A DNA stretch of 64,000 nt from the NCBI RefSeq assembly GCF_026745355.1, contig NC_079205.1, positions 62,358,915 to 62,422,914 of the forward strand. The letters are read 5' to 3'. Positions 1 through 12,193 of the stretch are shown one piece after another. The translations under genes and the position numbers were made by a program. The DNA comes from Beta vulgaris subsp. vulgaris (Eukaryota > Streptophyta > Magnoliopsida > Caryophyllales > Amaranthaceae). Positions within the stretch are counted from its first letter, which is position 1. The number at the start of each line of letters is the position of its first letter. Below the pieces are notes generated by a model. The model searched no databases. It was given only the letters and a program-made list of their open reading frames with translations, and had not been told where the DNA came from.

Positions 1-72
1 CTCTTCACCAATTATTCTTCATTCTCTCCCCTGAAATCATAAAATGAGAACTATATTTTAGGACGGAAGGAG
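1..72. mobile_element. Right end of a Stowaway-type MITE, cut by the window edge
   Basis: The sequence ends in GGACGGAAGGAG directly followed by TA, the Stowaway terminal signature and target dinucleotide. Its inner part is the reverse complement of the inner part of the MITEs at 23151 and 24681 (shared stretch around 'aattggtgaa' and 'gagag'), so it belongs to the same family in the opposite orientation. The other end lies outside the window. Confidence 0.7.
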
Positions 73-528
73 TATTATTTTAGTACTTACCCATAATTAC
101 GTGCACGATTTTTATTTCTTACAATCTTATTTTTTGCAATTAAGAAAGCTATATGTCAATGGGTTATAGATCCTGTTGAACGTGAAGCAATTCTAATTTT
201 CGAAGCATTAAAGAAAGAAAACCAGATTATAATTTAGTGGCAGAGATCGTTTGTACCAAATCTCCAGAAGAACTTCTTACACTTAAGCGTGCTTATCATA
301 AGATCTACAAGCATGCTCTTGAAGAAGATGTTGCATCTCACACAAGAGGAAAAGTTAGAAATGTATGTTTTTACTATTGTTTGATAACTTAATTTACGTT
401 ACCATATTTATTTACGTGATAACTTAATAGTCATGTAGGTTAGATAGATCGGATAAAGAAATGATGATAAGTATATTATATAGATGAATTTTCATATTGA
501 TCGTATAACATTGATATTCTTGTTAGAT

Positions 529-532
<4 letters not shown>

Positions 533-562
<30 letters not shown>
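533..562. repeat. Poly-T run of about 30 bases in annexin intron
   Basis: A nearly pure T tract in the intron between the first two visible annexin exons. It may be the tail of an old antisense retrotransposon insertion or simple replication slippage. Confidence 0.8.
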
Positions 563-564
<2 letters not shown>

Positions 565-779
565 AAAGATTGTTAGATTTTACTTGTTAGTCGAAGAAAC
601 ATTTATAACTTATTAAATAATCTTAGGAAAGGCCTATGAAAATTAGAAGATCCACCATAATCAATTGCAAATAACTTAGTTGTTTGATGGACATCAATTC
701 GATTTGGTTCAGTTCAGCTCAACTCAGCTCCATTCTTTTATAACCATTTTGTTATATATTATTATTATGTTGGTTTAAT

Positions 780-797
780 TTATTTTACTAATTACTC

Positions 798-829
<32 letters not shown>

Positions 830-1350
830 TATTTTTATATCATAATTATTTATTATTATTATTATTATTTCTATATATTATTTTGTTTATTACAGTTTTA
901 CTCATTATTATTACTATTAGAAGGAACATGGTTTAGGTTAAAAGCACAAATAAATCCACGTTTTTTAGCCCATAAACCCATCAAATCGCGTCAAAACGGT
1001 TTATGATGTAATTTTGCATGGTCCGACTCAATCATTATTTTTATTACTAAATATTATTATATTATTAAATCTAATTATTAAAATAGTAATATTAATTTAC
1101 TTCTTATATATTATTGTTATTATATAATCATCATCAAGTATTAATATATTAATACAAATAATAAAATAATTATTATTAATTATCATTAATTATTATTATT
1201 ATTAATTTATTATTATTTAATATTATTTATTCATAACTACGGAGTATCATTTAAAAATATCCAAAATATTATTATTATTATTATTATTATTATTCATTAT
1301 TATTACTTATTATTATAATTATTATTTAATATTCATATTATTATTGTTTA
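780..1350. repeat. ATT/TTA trinucleotide microsatellite cluster
   Basis: Several interrupted blocks of (ATT)n occur at about 798-870, 1137-1230 and 1265-1330, all inside the large annexin intron. A CAGTTCAGTTCAGC-rich segment and the end of a MITE follow at about 1370-1436; the same end recurs at 9131-9245. Confidence 0.75.
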
Positions 1351-2370
1351 AATATTATCTATATATTTGTTACATTCAACTTAATTCAATTCAGTTCAGT
1401 TCAGCTGTTTTATGCCGAAGAGAATAAGCCCTAAGTTAGCTTTCATTGATGCTTATTTGAGTCTTATCGTGATTTCTGGATATAAAAAATCGTCAAATTT
1501 CTATAAAGATATATCGAGGTTGAGATACAATGAAAATTTATTCAAATTAGGGTATTAATTTTTGGTATAATGTTTGTATCATTAATTAAGGGACTTAATT
1601 CACTCTTTTTTCTTTGTAGTTTTTGGTGGGAATTGTAAGCACTTACAAGTACTATGGTGATGAAATTGATGAGATACTAGCATATTCAGATGCAACCACT
1701 CTACATGATGAAATTCAAGATAAAAAATCTATACATGAAGAGATCATAAGAATTATCACTACAAGGAGCAAGCAACAACTTTTGGCTACTTTCAACCATT
1801 TCAAGGACATTCATGGGACCTCTATTACAAGGGTATTATACACTCTTAACCATCTTCCATTTACATATTAACTACTAACAAGCTTTGATATTCAATATAA
1901 GCATGGATAAAAACTCTGATTTTTCGCGCTAATCACTAATATAAATTGGTTTAATTAGGCTCTAAGAGGCACACCAGAACATGATTTTTTTGAGACAATA
2001 AGAGTGGCCATCAAATGCATTAGCTACCCTCAAAAGTACTATGCTAAGGTATGAATTTGAGATGTCATTAATCACAATATCTTGACACACACCCCACACA
2101 CACAAACAGATTTTCAAGTGCTAGTATGCTAATCAGAGCTAGTTTTTCTTCCGGTTTCAAAAGATCTTGCGCAAGGCGATTGTTGGACTTGGAACAGATG
2201 AAGATGTACTTACTCGTGTGATCGTTACACGAGCAGAAATCGACTTGAAAGATATAAAGGAATTATACCTAGAAAGGAACAATACTTCACTTGATCAAGC
2301 AATAGCTGGAGATACTTCTGGAGATTACAAAGCATTTCTTTTAACTTTGTTAGGAAGTGAAGGGTATTGA

Positions 2371-3336
2371 CTAACATTGAATGTATTAGTCTTAATTAAA
2401 GGTATTAATCTCTTTAGTTGCAATAATAATTTCAACATTAACTTAAGTTTTAGATCATTAGTTTTGGTTGGTTTTGTTCCAGTTTTAAGGCATTAAATCA
2501 TGTTTAGTGGATGGAAACATAGTTGGTTTCCCAACCAAATAGCAGAATTGAATGCACTTTAGCAGTTTTTCTTTTGTAGAAATGATGTTCTTGATTAATG
2601 AAGCTTTTCCCCTATGTCTCTTTTACACTTTAAAATCAAAAGATATGCAATACACTTGAAATTCAACCTCAAAAAGAATCAAGGTATTGAAATCTTAAAA
2701 CGCAAGTTCTAGGACTTATTGCATGTAATTAGGACGGATCAGATTCAATCAAGTGCAAACATAAGGTGAAACCGATGCTAACAAGATTCACTCAATGAGT
2801 TTCATTCATATAAGTTCAAGTGAAGACGTAAGATAATGCTCCTTTTAGGTTATTCTTTCCGAAAGAAAGAAGAATAACCCCTCAAACTCCTCAAGTTCAC
2901 GGCAAAACCGAATTTGTGGATTTGGGAATACGCCCACATATGACTTTGATTGCAAAATTTGAACAATTCTTTCAAATAATCAGTAACTTACATACAAATA
3001 TACAATGTTTGATCACAAACACGGAGAAGATACAAAATGTGGGATTCACTAGCAACAAAATTTTAGAAAGATACAATGGTATATGAAGAAGACAACCCAA
3101 GACTTCAGCCGATGATATTCCTCCAAGTATAAGTAAAGCTATTCCATTTTTTTCCAACAGGCTTCACTATTAATCCTTCTAAGCGGCTGCAGACTGCACT
3201 TTCGTTGGTGCCATGTTCTTCTTAACAACAATGAATAACTCACTCGCTCAACCATTCTCGGGAGCACCAACTTTTGCAGGTCCAGAGCTCACAAGTAAGT
3301 ACTGTCGGATCAGATGATTTATTGGAGGCGAGCAAT
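2371..3336. other. Convergent 3' regions of annexin and NIPA genes
   Basis: Space between two stop codons of convergent genes. It should hold the 3' UTR of both. No further open frame, RNA gene or repeat with clear ends was recognised. Confidence 0.6.
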
Positions 3337-4742
3337 TTAGTTGTACGATAATTGTCTACTCAACAGAACTTCATCGGGACTTTCCTCATCACCCCAATCA
3401 CACTTAAAGAGCTCCGCATTTCCAGCACAGAGACCGGCTGTGAGGGTGGGGGACATTGGGGGTGCATAAGAACCACCTGTGACGAGATACTAGTGCATTA
3501 GTTACTATTCTGAGTTGGGATATTCACCTAACTGCTATGTGGAAAACTAAAGCACAAAATATAAGGGTGTTGAGTGTTTTTCTATAAAAAAGATTGTAAT
3601 GATATATTGAAAAGCCATAAATTATAAAACTTTCATTGTAACCAACATGTACTAGGAAAGATTGATGATTGAATACCTTTAAAGGATGGCAATTTCTCCA
3701 TAATATCCCTGGTCATCTGCAACAAGATTGTTCCAGAGATGACAACAATAAAGCCGCATATTTCTGATGCAATGGCTCCTCCATCTTGACCATCCCAATC
3801 CTGTCAACATTTAAGATGTTTTATGACTATTGTATCTTCAGTTTCAGCAACGAAACGACTACATCAACAACATATCTTATTTAGTTCGGTGATATCATGT
3901 ATAAATCCATTAACTCAAGAAGATTCAAGTTAACAGCCAGCCAGATATCACACAACATAGCAACTTCACTTGCTTTTCTGTTATACTATTCTTATTCTTG
4001 CTTAATGCTTTCACAAACTGGGAAATTATTGTTGATTCTTTATCAAATACCACTATAAAAGTCTACTATGCGTTTCTTAGATCCAATTTTTGTCTACATT
4101 TTCACAGCCAATTTGTCATAATTGATAAGTCTACTTTGTTTATCTCCGACAGGCTACAATGAAAGATTATATTGCATCATTGGCAGTTTAGAGACTGCAT
4201 TTCTGTTACATTTTCCATAACATCTGTTACACTCTACTTCAAGAAGGACAGATTGGAGTATGGAACTGAATATTCAATTAGAAAAATAGATGAGCTGAAC
4301 TTACCTTGAACATTATCACACTCGCAAGAATCGTTAGTGTTGTGAACATAACATAATATATAGGGGATACAACCACAGTGTTAAAAGAATCCAGAGCCTG
4401 AAAAGTATTAGAAATTGGATGTTATACAAAGTTCAAAAGATGATGAACTTTGATGCGTTAAATATGCATCTAGATTAGGACATCAGAATGCAAGGTCACA
4501 AATGACGTAGATAAGAAACATCAACAGCGCGACAGCCATGGTGTGTCTATTGATAGTCAATATGTAAATATTCTTCTGATTAGTATAGAATAATCTTATG
4601 CAATATTATCTTTCCTTGTATACGTAGGCTTCCTACTAATTATGTTAGGACCTACCTTTTAACACTAGCCTACATATTAATGATCAATGTGAGACTCTCC
4701 ACTCAAGGATTACCCATAATCTTTCATCTATCACTCGAAAGT

Positions 4743-4820
4743 AGAAGCACAGATACAGGATTTGCTCTCCCATTTGAAACATAAAGATTAAATTAGAAGC
4801 ACAGATACAGGATTTGCTCT
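4743..4820. repeat. Short direct repeat in NIPA intron
   Basis: A 26-bp segment starting AGAAGCACAGATACAGG occurs at 4743-4768 and again at 4795-4820, 52 bp apart, inside the intron between exons 6 and 7. It looks like a small local duplication. Confidence 0.7.
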
Positions 4821-6183
4821 GGCTATCAAACAAAATATGCTTCAATCATGTGAAATGAAGCAGGGATGTTGGGATTTCATCTTCAAAGTCTCAACAAAGC
4901 CATAAAAAAGATATGAAATCCACATATTATTAGAGACATATAAGTATACAAGACTAGCTCATCATACCAGGAGAACCAGCTTTCAATTACAAACCTTATT
5001 CAAATAATTCATTTGAGTGATGATGCATGTCATGAGAACCACTGTGAAGAACCAGTTTCTGGGTAGAATAACTGATTGTTTCCTTCAAATGTCAATTTCA
5101 ACGAAATGCCAAGGGCTTTGACGCTCATAACCTGCATACATATTGAAGCATTTTCACACAAAATTAACTATGAGAAAGTTATAAGATCTCTGAAATAGAT
5201 GATGCACTCCAAGAGATACCATAAACAGAATTATAAGCACGAGTAATCTTTATAACCTTAAAGAAACATTAAAATTTTAATGTCAGAAAGTCTTCATTTT
5301 AGTCAATAGCTTGCTTAAAGCAAAAGTAGTAGGAGTTCCAGCCTACAGTATGAGACTAGTAATTATTTGGCCAATTGAAGTTGAACCTCATTCGGACTCC
5401 AAGGGAAAAACAATTTAACTTGATTAATCCTTGGAATAATTGTTGTTCCAGTAACTTAAAGTCAAAAAACACATTTAAGAGCATTATTGGTGTTTTTGCA
5501 TACTTTATTCTAAGATCAGCTAATGTCTCTGAAAAAAGAAGTAGAATAGAGGTCCTTACCGAGAGAGAACCCATCAAGGAACAAATTCCGGTGAAAACCA
5601 GCACGTTTGAGTGTCCACACATTGGTGCAAAGTAAAATACCAGAATGAACACCAACACGAGGACCGAGCCAACATAAACAAGAAATGCTGGAAACAAAAA
5701 CCACAGATACTATAATAAGGTTAGATGCTTTCATCAAATAAATCGCGCAAAGCTAACAAGTACACCAAAAAACACTTACCCATCTCAGTGGCCATGTTCC
5801 ATATTTCTTGTACAGATGTAATAGCATGCTCTTGTGGTGCATGAATCACTATAATGACAGAGCCAACAATGCACATTACACACCCTAAGACTCCCAACTT
5901 GTTTAATCTCTCTTTTAACATAAAATGAGCTAACACAGCACTGCACCACATCAATTAAACACTTATCACACCAATCAATCCAATCATCATATGATTTAAG
6001 AACAAATTTAATTAAGGGAGAAAAAAAGTCATAAGAAATACAAATACCTCACAATAATGCTCAAGGCTCCTAATGGTGTAACAAGAATTGCTGGAGCAAA
6101 TGCATATGCCACAAAATTTGCAATCTCACCAACAATCACTATACCCAAATCACACAACAAAGTTATTTTAATCCCAAAAAGTA

Positions 6184-6272
6184 CTTCCTCCGCCTGAAAA
6201 AAAAAAATGAAACGCTTCTCTCTTTTATGTGAAAGCCTAAAAAGCGTTTTATTTATTTCATAACGGGTGAAG
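6184..6272. mobile_element. 89-bp Stowaway-like MITE in NIPA intron
   Basis: Starts CTTCCTCCG after TA and ends with a degenerate inverted copy, GGGTGAAG, before TA. Both arms carry inverted copies of a segment with 'atgaaacgct', so the element can fold on itself. A relative of the same length occurs at 44052-44140. Confidence 0.65.
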
Positions 6273-6997
6273 TATTTTATTTTTTTTTCATAAATGGTTG
6301 CCCATAACCCAGATTGAAGAACAACCCACATATTAAAAATCTCTAAATTCCCAAAATATTAAATGATCATCAAAATACTAAACAACCCACAATAATCTTA
6401 GCTCTGAAATACAATTACAAATAGATAGAGAGGACAAAACACTTACTCATGAATAATCCAAACCACCATAAAGGCTCAAATAGATATGAATATCCACCAT
6501 GACCTGGAAATTTTATTTAAAAATAAAAAATAAAATTCCTCAGAATTCAAAAAAAAAAAAAACCCAAAATCAAGAATGATGAAAAAAGATAGAATTTTTA
6601 TACCAGCTCTGATTCCAGAAGCTCCAGCTTTCCATAATCCTTTCTTTTTAATGATGAAACTAGCTCCAATGAAACCGCTTGATGAAAGAGCTAATCCAAA
6701 CCCAATTACATTATCTTTGGAAAAAGCCATTTTCGAAGAAAATTATTCAAATTTTCTTCTTTTTTTTTTTCTCTCTCTCCAAATTCTTGTTTTGCCAAGT
6801 CATTTAAGCATGTTTTTGAAGGCACCCACCTTCTTTTGTGTATTTTTAATTTGTTGGGTGTTTTTGCTTCGTCGTTTGATTGAACAAAATACGCGGGGTG
6901 TGGCCAATTATTTGTATATGCATTGAGTTGAGTCAATGATAATGATGGGTCTAGCAAAGTACTCCAACTCAACTATTCATCTTGTTTCTTCACCTAA

Positions 6998-7030
6998 CTA
7001 GGTGTTAGGCCCGTGCATAATGCACGGGAA
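6998..7030 (-). mobile_element. Helitron-like 3' terminus
   Basis: Read on the minus strand there is a GC-rich perfect hairpin (CCCGTGCAT / ATGCACGGG, plus-strand positions 7010-7028), then eight bases, then CTAG followed by T. A hairpin a few bases before CTRR with T at the insertion point is the Helitron 3' signature. The 5' end would lie to the right, but I could not place it. A related hairpin is at 10122-10142. Confidence 0.4.
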
Positions 7031-7214
7031 CTATTTAGTTTTTATATATCAGCTACAATGAAAACATGTAAATGATTCTTACGTTAACTTGATAAAAATG
7101 TGTTTAAGAGATATACACTTTTATATTATTTATAAAGTTGTTTAACATATACATGATACTCATATGCTTTGGAAGACTTCTTTTTAGTGCAAAACGAAAT
7201 TTATTAAGAAGTTA

Positions 7215-7487
7215 CTCCCTCCGTTCTATTTCTATAATATTGCAAAATGAGATTTTTACACTATCCATTCACCATCATAACCTTTCACTGTATATTATGA
7301 TTTTTATGTAAGGAAAAATATTATCATGTGGGGTCTTGTTAGATTATATTCGTCTCGATATATACTTTCAGAATATCATTTTTGTATAATTTTACTAAAA
7401 AGTAATTTAAAATATTAATAGTTTAAATAGTGCATTGGCAAACGTGAACAGTACTCAATTGTTGCAGTAGAAAAAGAACGGAGGTTG
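7215..7487. mobile_element. Stowaway-type MITE, about 270 bp
   Basis: CTCCCTCCGTTC at the left after TA; GAACGGAGGTTG at the right before TA. No coding capacity. Confidence 0.75.
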
Positions 7488-9130
7488 TATAACATAGCCA
7501 TAAGCAAAGCCAACAACACCTTAAGAGAAACTTTGGAATTCCATATTTTCTCCATACTTTCGATACAATTTAACCGCTAATAACTTATGTATGGGAATTC
7601 TTTGAAAAATTAATAAAGTGATGACATGATTTAATATAATATACCAATTTTGGTGTAGCCCCACAAAGCCATCATCTAAGGGTTGAGATGACAAAGGTAA
7701 ATTAATGATCTCAACTGCTTCGAAAAGGGAGAAAAGTTGCACGAACTTGGTCTTATCCCAGTAAGCACTTAGGGGTCAATTGTCTTAGAAACCCTCTCCA
7801 CATTATATTCTTCATTTTTTACTCGAAATGGCCTTAAAGTCTTAGACTTCCCATGTTCTTTCTCATAAATTAGTACTATTAGGCAATTTTTACTCGTGAC
7901 TAATAAATGGCTACATAAAATTAGCCATGACTAAGAACTGGTCTCGGGGATACAAACCTACCATGTGATAGGGATTGTCATTGACTTTTAACACATGGCC
8001 GAAAAAACTGTTTTTTGAAACATCATAAGAAATTTTGTTCCAACTGACGGAATAAATACCATATCGGGTATAAATACCTTATTGCCCGTTGCTACCTGAA
8101 ATTACCACAATTTCGATAATATATTGTATCATACCTTATTCCCCGTTCCATCTGACGTAATGAGTATCATACGGGGTTTCCCACTTTACTTTTTTGCCTA
8201 AATACCTTATTCCCTGTTGCTACTTAAATAATCCTTACTCATTAGTTTCTTCCTGAAAACAATTTTAGAATATATTAAGCCACCACAATTTTAATATTAA
8301 GAATAGTTTAGAAAATGATAATTTTGTATAGTAAACAAATATAAATACACAGTACTTGTATAATGTATGTGTGTTTTATAAGTTCTCCATATGATTTACA
8401 TTTCAATATTATCTTTTACATCAAAGAAAAAAGAAGTTGTCAAAACAAAGTGCATAGGCAAATTAACAACTTTTCTAATTCGATAACTTCTGATCTTTCA
8501 ACAACACTTTTACTCTCTTATAGACCAACTAAAATTGAATACTTATAAATCCCTCTTTTGATATATAATTAACTCATTTTGTTGATTCACCTTCTCAATT
8601 AGTGTCTCGAAACTCATTAAAGAAAGCTATATTTTATAATTTGAGCACATGGGCCATGTTTCACTCTCTCTGCTAATCCTTTATTTTAGAATTTATTATT
8701 AGAATGGGCCAATTCAAAGTGTGCATTTTCTTTAAAAATGATATTAATATCAAGGTAAGTTCATAAGTGGATGTATTCATAATTTTTGTTTCATTTGAAT
8801 GTAAGAGCGTGGGAAAATTTTGAGTGATCCTAAGGTTAAACCCTCTTAGACACAATAAAGTAATAATATTAATATATATACAATAAATTGGAGAGAGAAC
8901 AATCATAAAATTAATGTCTGAATGTACTATTGGCCGAGGAAATTTCAATAATTAGAGGGTTGGCAACCCGTTGGATCACCTAATCATCTAAATTTTTTCG
9001 AACTTATATCGTCATAGTTTTGTCAAAATAAGCTGAAGTGAACCGACCCTTATATGTTGGTTTTCACTTTTTTTTACCTTATTTAATTTCTTGTTTTATA
9101 TATTGTCTCTTGTCTTACTTCTCTCACTTT
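7488..9130. other. AT-rich intergenic DNA without recognisable genes
   Basis: Both strands have many stops and no family resemblance was seen. A stretch near 8090-8230 repeats short phrases such as 'accttattcccc' and 'gttgctacct', suggesting an old local duplication. Confidence 0.5.
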
Positions 9131-9245
9131 AAGGTACTGTTCTCCCAACCTTATTTTCAGTTCAGTTCAATTCCTAAATTATTATTAGTTATGATTTAAT
9201 TCAATTCAGTTCAATTCAGTTCAGTTGTTTTATGCTAAAGAGAAC
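9131..9245. mobile_element. Small MITE with CAGTTCAATTCAG core
   Basis: The left end AAGGTACTGTTCTC is mirrored at the right by GAGAACAGACCTT. The inside is made of CAGTTCAATTCAGTTCAG phrases. A right-end fragment is at 1370-1436 and a copy rich in the inverse phrase (TTGAACTGAACTG) is at about 58915-59065. Confidence 0.55.
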
Positions 9246-9424
9246 AGACCTTAACTCTTTTTTTTAAAAAAAAAATTAGTATGTATTGGTCGTGGATATG
9301 ATTTGTTATGATGATTCATATTAGCCCACCTAGACCACTTCGGGACTAAAGATTGAGTTGTTATTGTTTTTGTTATATGTAACCTCTGATCATAGTCATG
9401 GTGTGACATATTTTTTTTTTGAAC

Positions 9425-9645
9425 AAAATCATGGTTGAATATTAGCTCATGAATTATTATAATAATATCGTGTAATTAAAAATATATTTTAAAATCGACT
9501 TATGACCCGTGTGTTCAGTGACTGATGTAACTAATGTCATGATAAAATGCACGGAATTTTTTTTTATTAGAAAACTAATAATATATCGATTGAATTTTTT
9601 ATTTATACAAATTCTTTAGTACCACAAATATACAATAAGTTATTA
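9425..9645. repeat. Direct repeat, copy 1 (about 220 bp)
   Basis: Begins with AAATCATGGTTGAATATTAG and ends near ATACAATAAGTTATTA. Copy 2 is at 10402-10625 in the same orientation with small indels. A degenerate hairpin with ATGCACGG inside each copy resembles the Helitron-like hairpins nearby, so both may be parts of non-autonomous Helitrons. Confidence 0.75.
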
Positions 9646-10401
9646 TTACATGGAGGTAACTTTTTGTCATAAATACATCAGTTTTCTTAATCTAGAAGTG
9701 ATCCATTTAAGATTAAAAGTTACCGCTTTTACCAATAAATTTTATTATTCATCTAGATATAATAGTTGGAAAAATTATTTTTAACTTGTCGAAAAATTAC
9801 ATTTTGAACATATTGCTTTAGACCCTTGTAGATTATATGCATAATTTTTCATATATTTTTTTCAATATGTTTGAAGTTCAATACTATTTTAGGTATACTT
9901 AATTACATCTAATAGTTGTTTTTTTACTTCATGGTATCTTGTGTAAAGTCATATATATTATGTAGATTACGATCTATATTATATTACTAAAAGTTACACA
10001 AGAAACACATGTCACTTCGTACTATAAATTTTCCCAACAAAATAAATTTTTAGTATTTTCTATTTTTCCGCCTGTCCATCTACATTATGGCAAGAAGTTA
10101 TACGTTTAAGATATGATTTGGACTTGTGCATAATGCACGGGAATTGTTTTTTTTAAGTAGTTGTTTTTGTTCCAAATTTATTAAATCCATAATAATCAGA
10201 TTTCATGCATTTAAGGTTGAAATAATATAAAATATAAAATTATATTTCATGATATATAAAAATCATTTTTTACAACATTTTAAACAATCTTTTTAATCGT
10301 GATATATACATCTATAAATAGGTACGTAAATGAAACAAAAAACACATTAAAATCGGGGGAATATTTTATAAATTTAAGATTTTAGGATGTTTCTCCTAAA
10401 A

Positions 10402-10625
10402 TCATGGTTGAATATTAGCTCATGATTTAATTTTTTATAATCATATCGTGTAATTAAAAAATATTTTTAAAACTGGCTTATGACCCGTGTGTTCAGTGAC
10501 TGATGTAACTAATGTCATGATAAAATGCACGAAGAATTTTCTTTTGATTAGAAAACTAAAAAACATTGATTGACAATTTCATTTATACAAATTCTTTAGT
10601 ACCACAAATATACAATAAGTTATTA
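10402..10625. repeat. Direct repeat, copy 2 (about 220 bp)
   Basis: Second copy of the segment at 9425-9645, separated from it by about 760 bp. The ends do not show TG...CA, so these do not look like an LTR pair. Confidence 0.75.
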
Positions 10626-10629
10626 TATA

Positions 10630-11554
10630 GTAAGGATTTTTTTTTATGAAAATAAAGTGAAGAAACAATCTTTGATAGCCGAAAATCAAGGAATATAATA
10701 CTCCATATGCTGCTTGGTCAAGTTTTCTGCTATCAAACAGGTTTTGTAAATGATTTTTATTTCCTTAAAGGTTACACTTATGTGGCAAGTAATTGATTTA
10801 ATTTTAAAATCCTAACATAACTGGTTCATCTAATTGATTTGTTGCCTAAAATGCTGTAGAATGATGGATAAAAGGAATTCAATTACGCCTAAAATTATGA
10901 GCTGAAAATAGATCTCAAGGCTAATGACACGTGGCAGATTGATGAAAAGCAAAGGAGAAATCGAGGAGCAATGTGAGGCTTTGAATAATGGTGGCTTGAC
11001 ACGTAGGACATTTTTTTCTTGCTTTAATATTATATATGATTCTAACTAGTTGCATATGCACGCGATTCATGCATCGACAATTTTATGTAGTTATAAACAA
11101 ATTGACATGTTTTTTATCTAAAATTATTTTGATAGAGATGTAAATTATTGAGGTTCTTTTGTAGATGTTATTATCTTTTTAAATTAAAGGTGAATGATTT
11201 TTTAACTATTCAATATCGTCATTGTAAAATTTAGTCGATAATTTAATAATTTTCTTTTCAGCGACTTAGTATAGTTCTTTAAAAATTATAGATGTTAATA
11301 AACCATATTGTTTGAACTTTGTAAATATGAAATATTATGTTATCACGATATGTTGCTAACTATTTTTGGTTGAAGATTCTAATTGATTTCGTGAATTAAT
11401 TGTGTCAATCTAGTTTGTCAAGTTATTAATGGTATTGCATATTCCATTCATATGGCAAGTTTTATTGATTCTCATTTTTCAATTTTTTATATGAAAAATG
11501 TATTATTTAAAATTATTAAAAGGTATTTTAGTCACTTCAAAATAGGACACCACA
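10630..11554. other. AT-rich intergenic DNA
   Basis: No gene recognised. A CTAG followed by a TGCATATGCA hairpin at about 11046-11060 is a further, weaker Helitron-like end. Confidence 0.4.
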
Positions 11555-12193
11555 CCTCCTCCTAGGGCTGGCAATGGGTCGGGTTGGGTCAAGATCAGGT
11601 TGGGTTGACGGATTGGCGGGCTGAGAACCCCTTGACCCAACCTAACCTGTTAACTTAAACGGGTTGAAATTAAATTTACAATCCAACCCAACCTTATGAT
11701 AAACGGGTCAACCTTCAAGTCGACCCGTTTAATTTTTTTTCGTGTTTTTTACTAGAAATAAAAAATAAAAACAACATAATTTATTTGCAAATAACAGTAG
11801 GCAGCAAATTAAAATTAAGTCATTACATAACCATATGATAATATTGTTAAAAATCAACATAACTTTTGTTCAAAATTAACACAAATGTTCAAAATTAACA
11901 TCATTAAAACTTCATAAGCAATTGTTCAACCTTAAATGTAATGACTAAGTCATAATAAGCAAAAGCAGTAGAGGACTCCAAATCTTTTTTAGGGATTTTT
12001 TTAGCTTATTTTTTCATAAATGGGTTAGATGGGTCATAATCAGGTTGGAATTTTCAACCTGACCCAACCCAATTAATTAAACGAGTTGGATCAAGTCGAC
12101 CCATTTAATTAAACGGGTTCAAATTTTTGACTCACCCTATTATTAATGGGTTGGTTTCGGGTTGGGTAGTATTTTGCCAGCTCTACCTCCTCC
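11555..12193. mobile_element. hAT-type MITE with perfect 8-bp target duplication
   Basis: The element spans 11563-12185. Its ends are TAGGGCTGGCAA and, inverted, TAGAGCTGGCAA (11 of 12 identical). It is flanked on both sides by CCTCCTCC (11555-11562 and 12186-12193), the 8-bp duplication expected for hAT transposition. Inner arms are also inverted and rich in GGGTTGGGTC / GACCCAACCC. It has no transposase frame, so it is non-autonomous. Confidence 0.9.

Larger units (their letters stand above)
145..2370 (+). pseudogene. Annexin (3' four exons), with a one-base frameshift
   Basis: Annexins are calcium-dependent phospholipid-binding proteins of cytosol and membranes. The visible exons are 145-362, 1620-1832, 1959-2048 and 2164-2370, all with GT-AG borders and phase 0; the stop is at 2368-2370. 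The products read as annexin repeats: the first exon has a WVIDPVERE motif and then PDYNLVAEIVCTKSPEELL, the last exon has [20 protein letters not shown], the typical fourth repeat, and ends near LLGSEGY. The first exon(s), coding for repeat 1, are missing to the left. Between the codons for KKEN and PDYN one base is missing: the exon is 218 bp where 219 keeps the frame, and without the missing base translation stops after about five codons. This is either an assembly error or a recent inactivation, since everything else is conserved. Subfamily is uncertain (D5/D8-like or D3/D4-like). Confidence 0.8.
3337..6730 (-). pseudogene. NIPA-type magnesium transporter, nine exons, one-base frameshift in exon 6
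   Basis: The protein belongs to the NIPA/DUF803 family of multi-pass membrane proteins linked to Mg2+ transport in endomembranes. Exons on the minus strand: 6604-6730, 6447-6503, 6048-6138, 5780-5940, 5560-5687, 4995-5131, 4305-4397, 3677-3800, 3337-3476. The start fits the family N-terminus MAFSKDNVIGFGLALSSSGFIG. Family landmarks follow in order: HGGYSYLFEPLWW, VGEIANFVAYAFAPAILVTP, the SAVLAHFMLKERL block formed across a splice, GCVMCIVGSVIIVIHAPQE, FYFAPMCGHSNVLVF, then DWDGQDGGAIASEICGF in exon 8. Exon lengths total 1058 bp; 1059 would give 352 residues. The missing base is in exon 6, where a T is lost in the codon for the W of the conserved PETWFF region, near 5055. All splice borders remain intact, so a sequencing error is as likely as a true null allele. 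Confidence 0.82.

Noticed and set aside
5356..5737. Several overlapping open frames of 70-113 codons on both strands
   Set aside because: They are exon 5 of the NIPA gene with read-through into its introns, and shadows of it in other frames.
9425..10625. LTR retrotransposon with the direct repeats as LTRs
   Set aside because: No TG...CA ends, no target duplication, and no primer-binding site or polyprotein between the copies.
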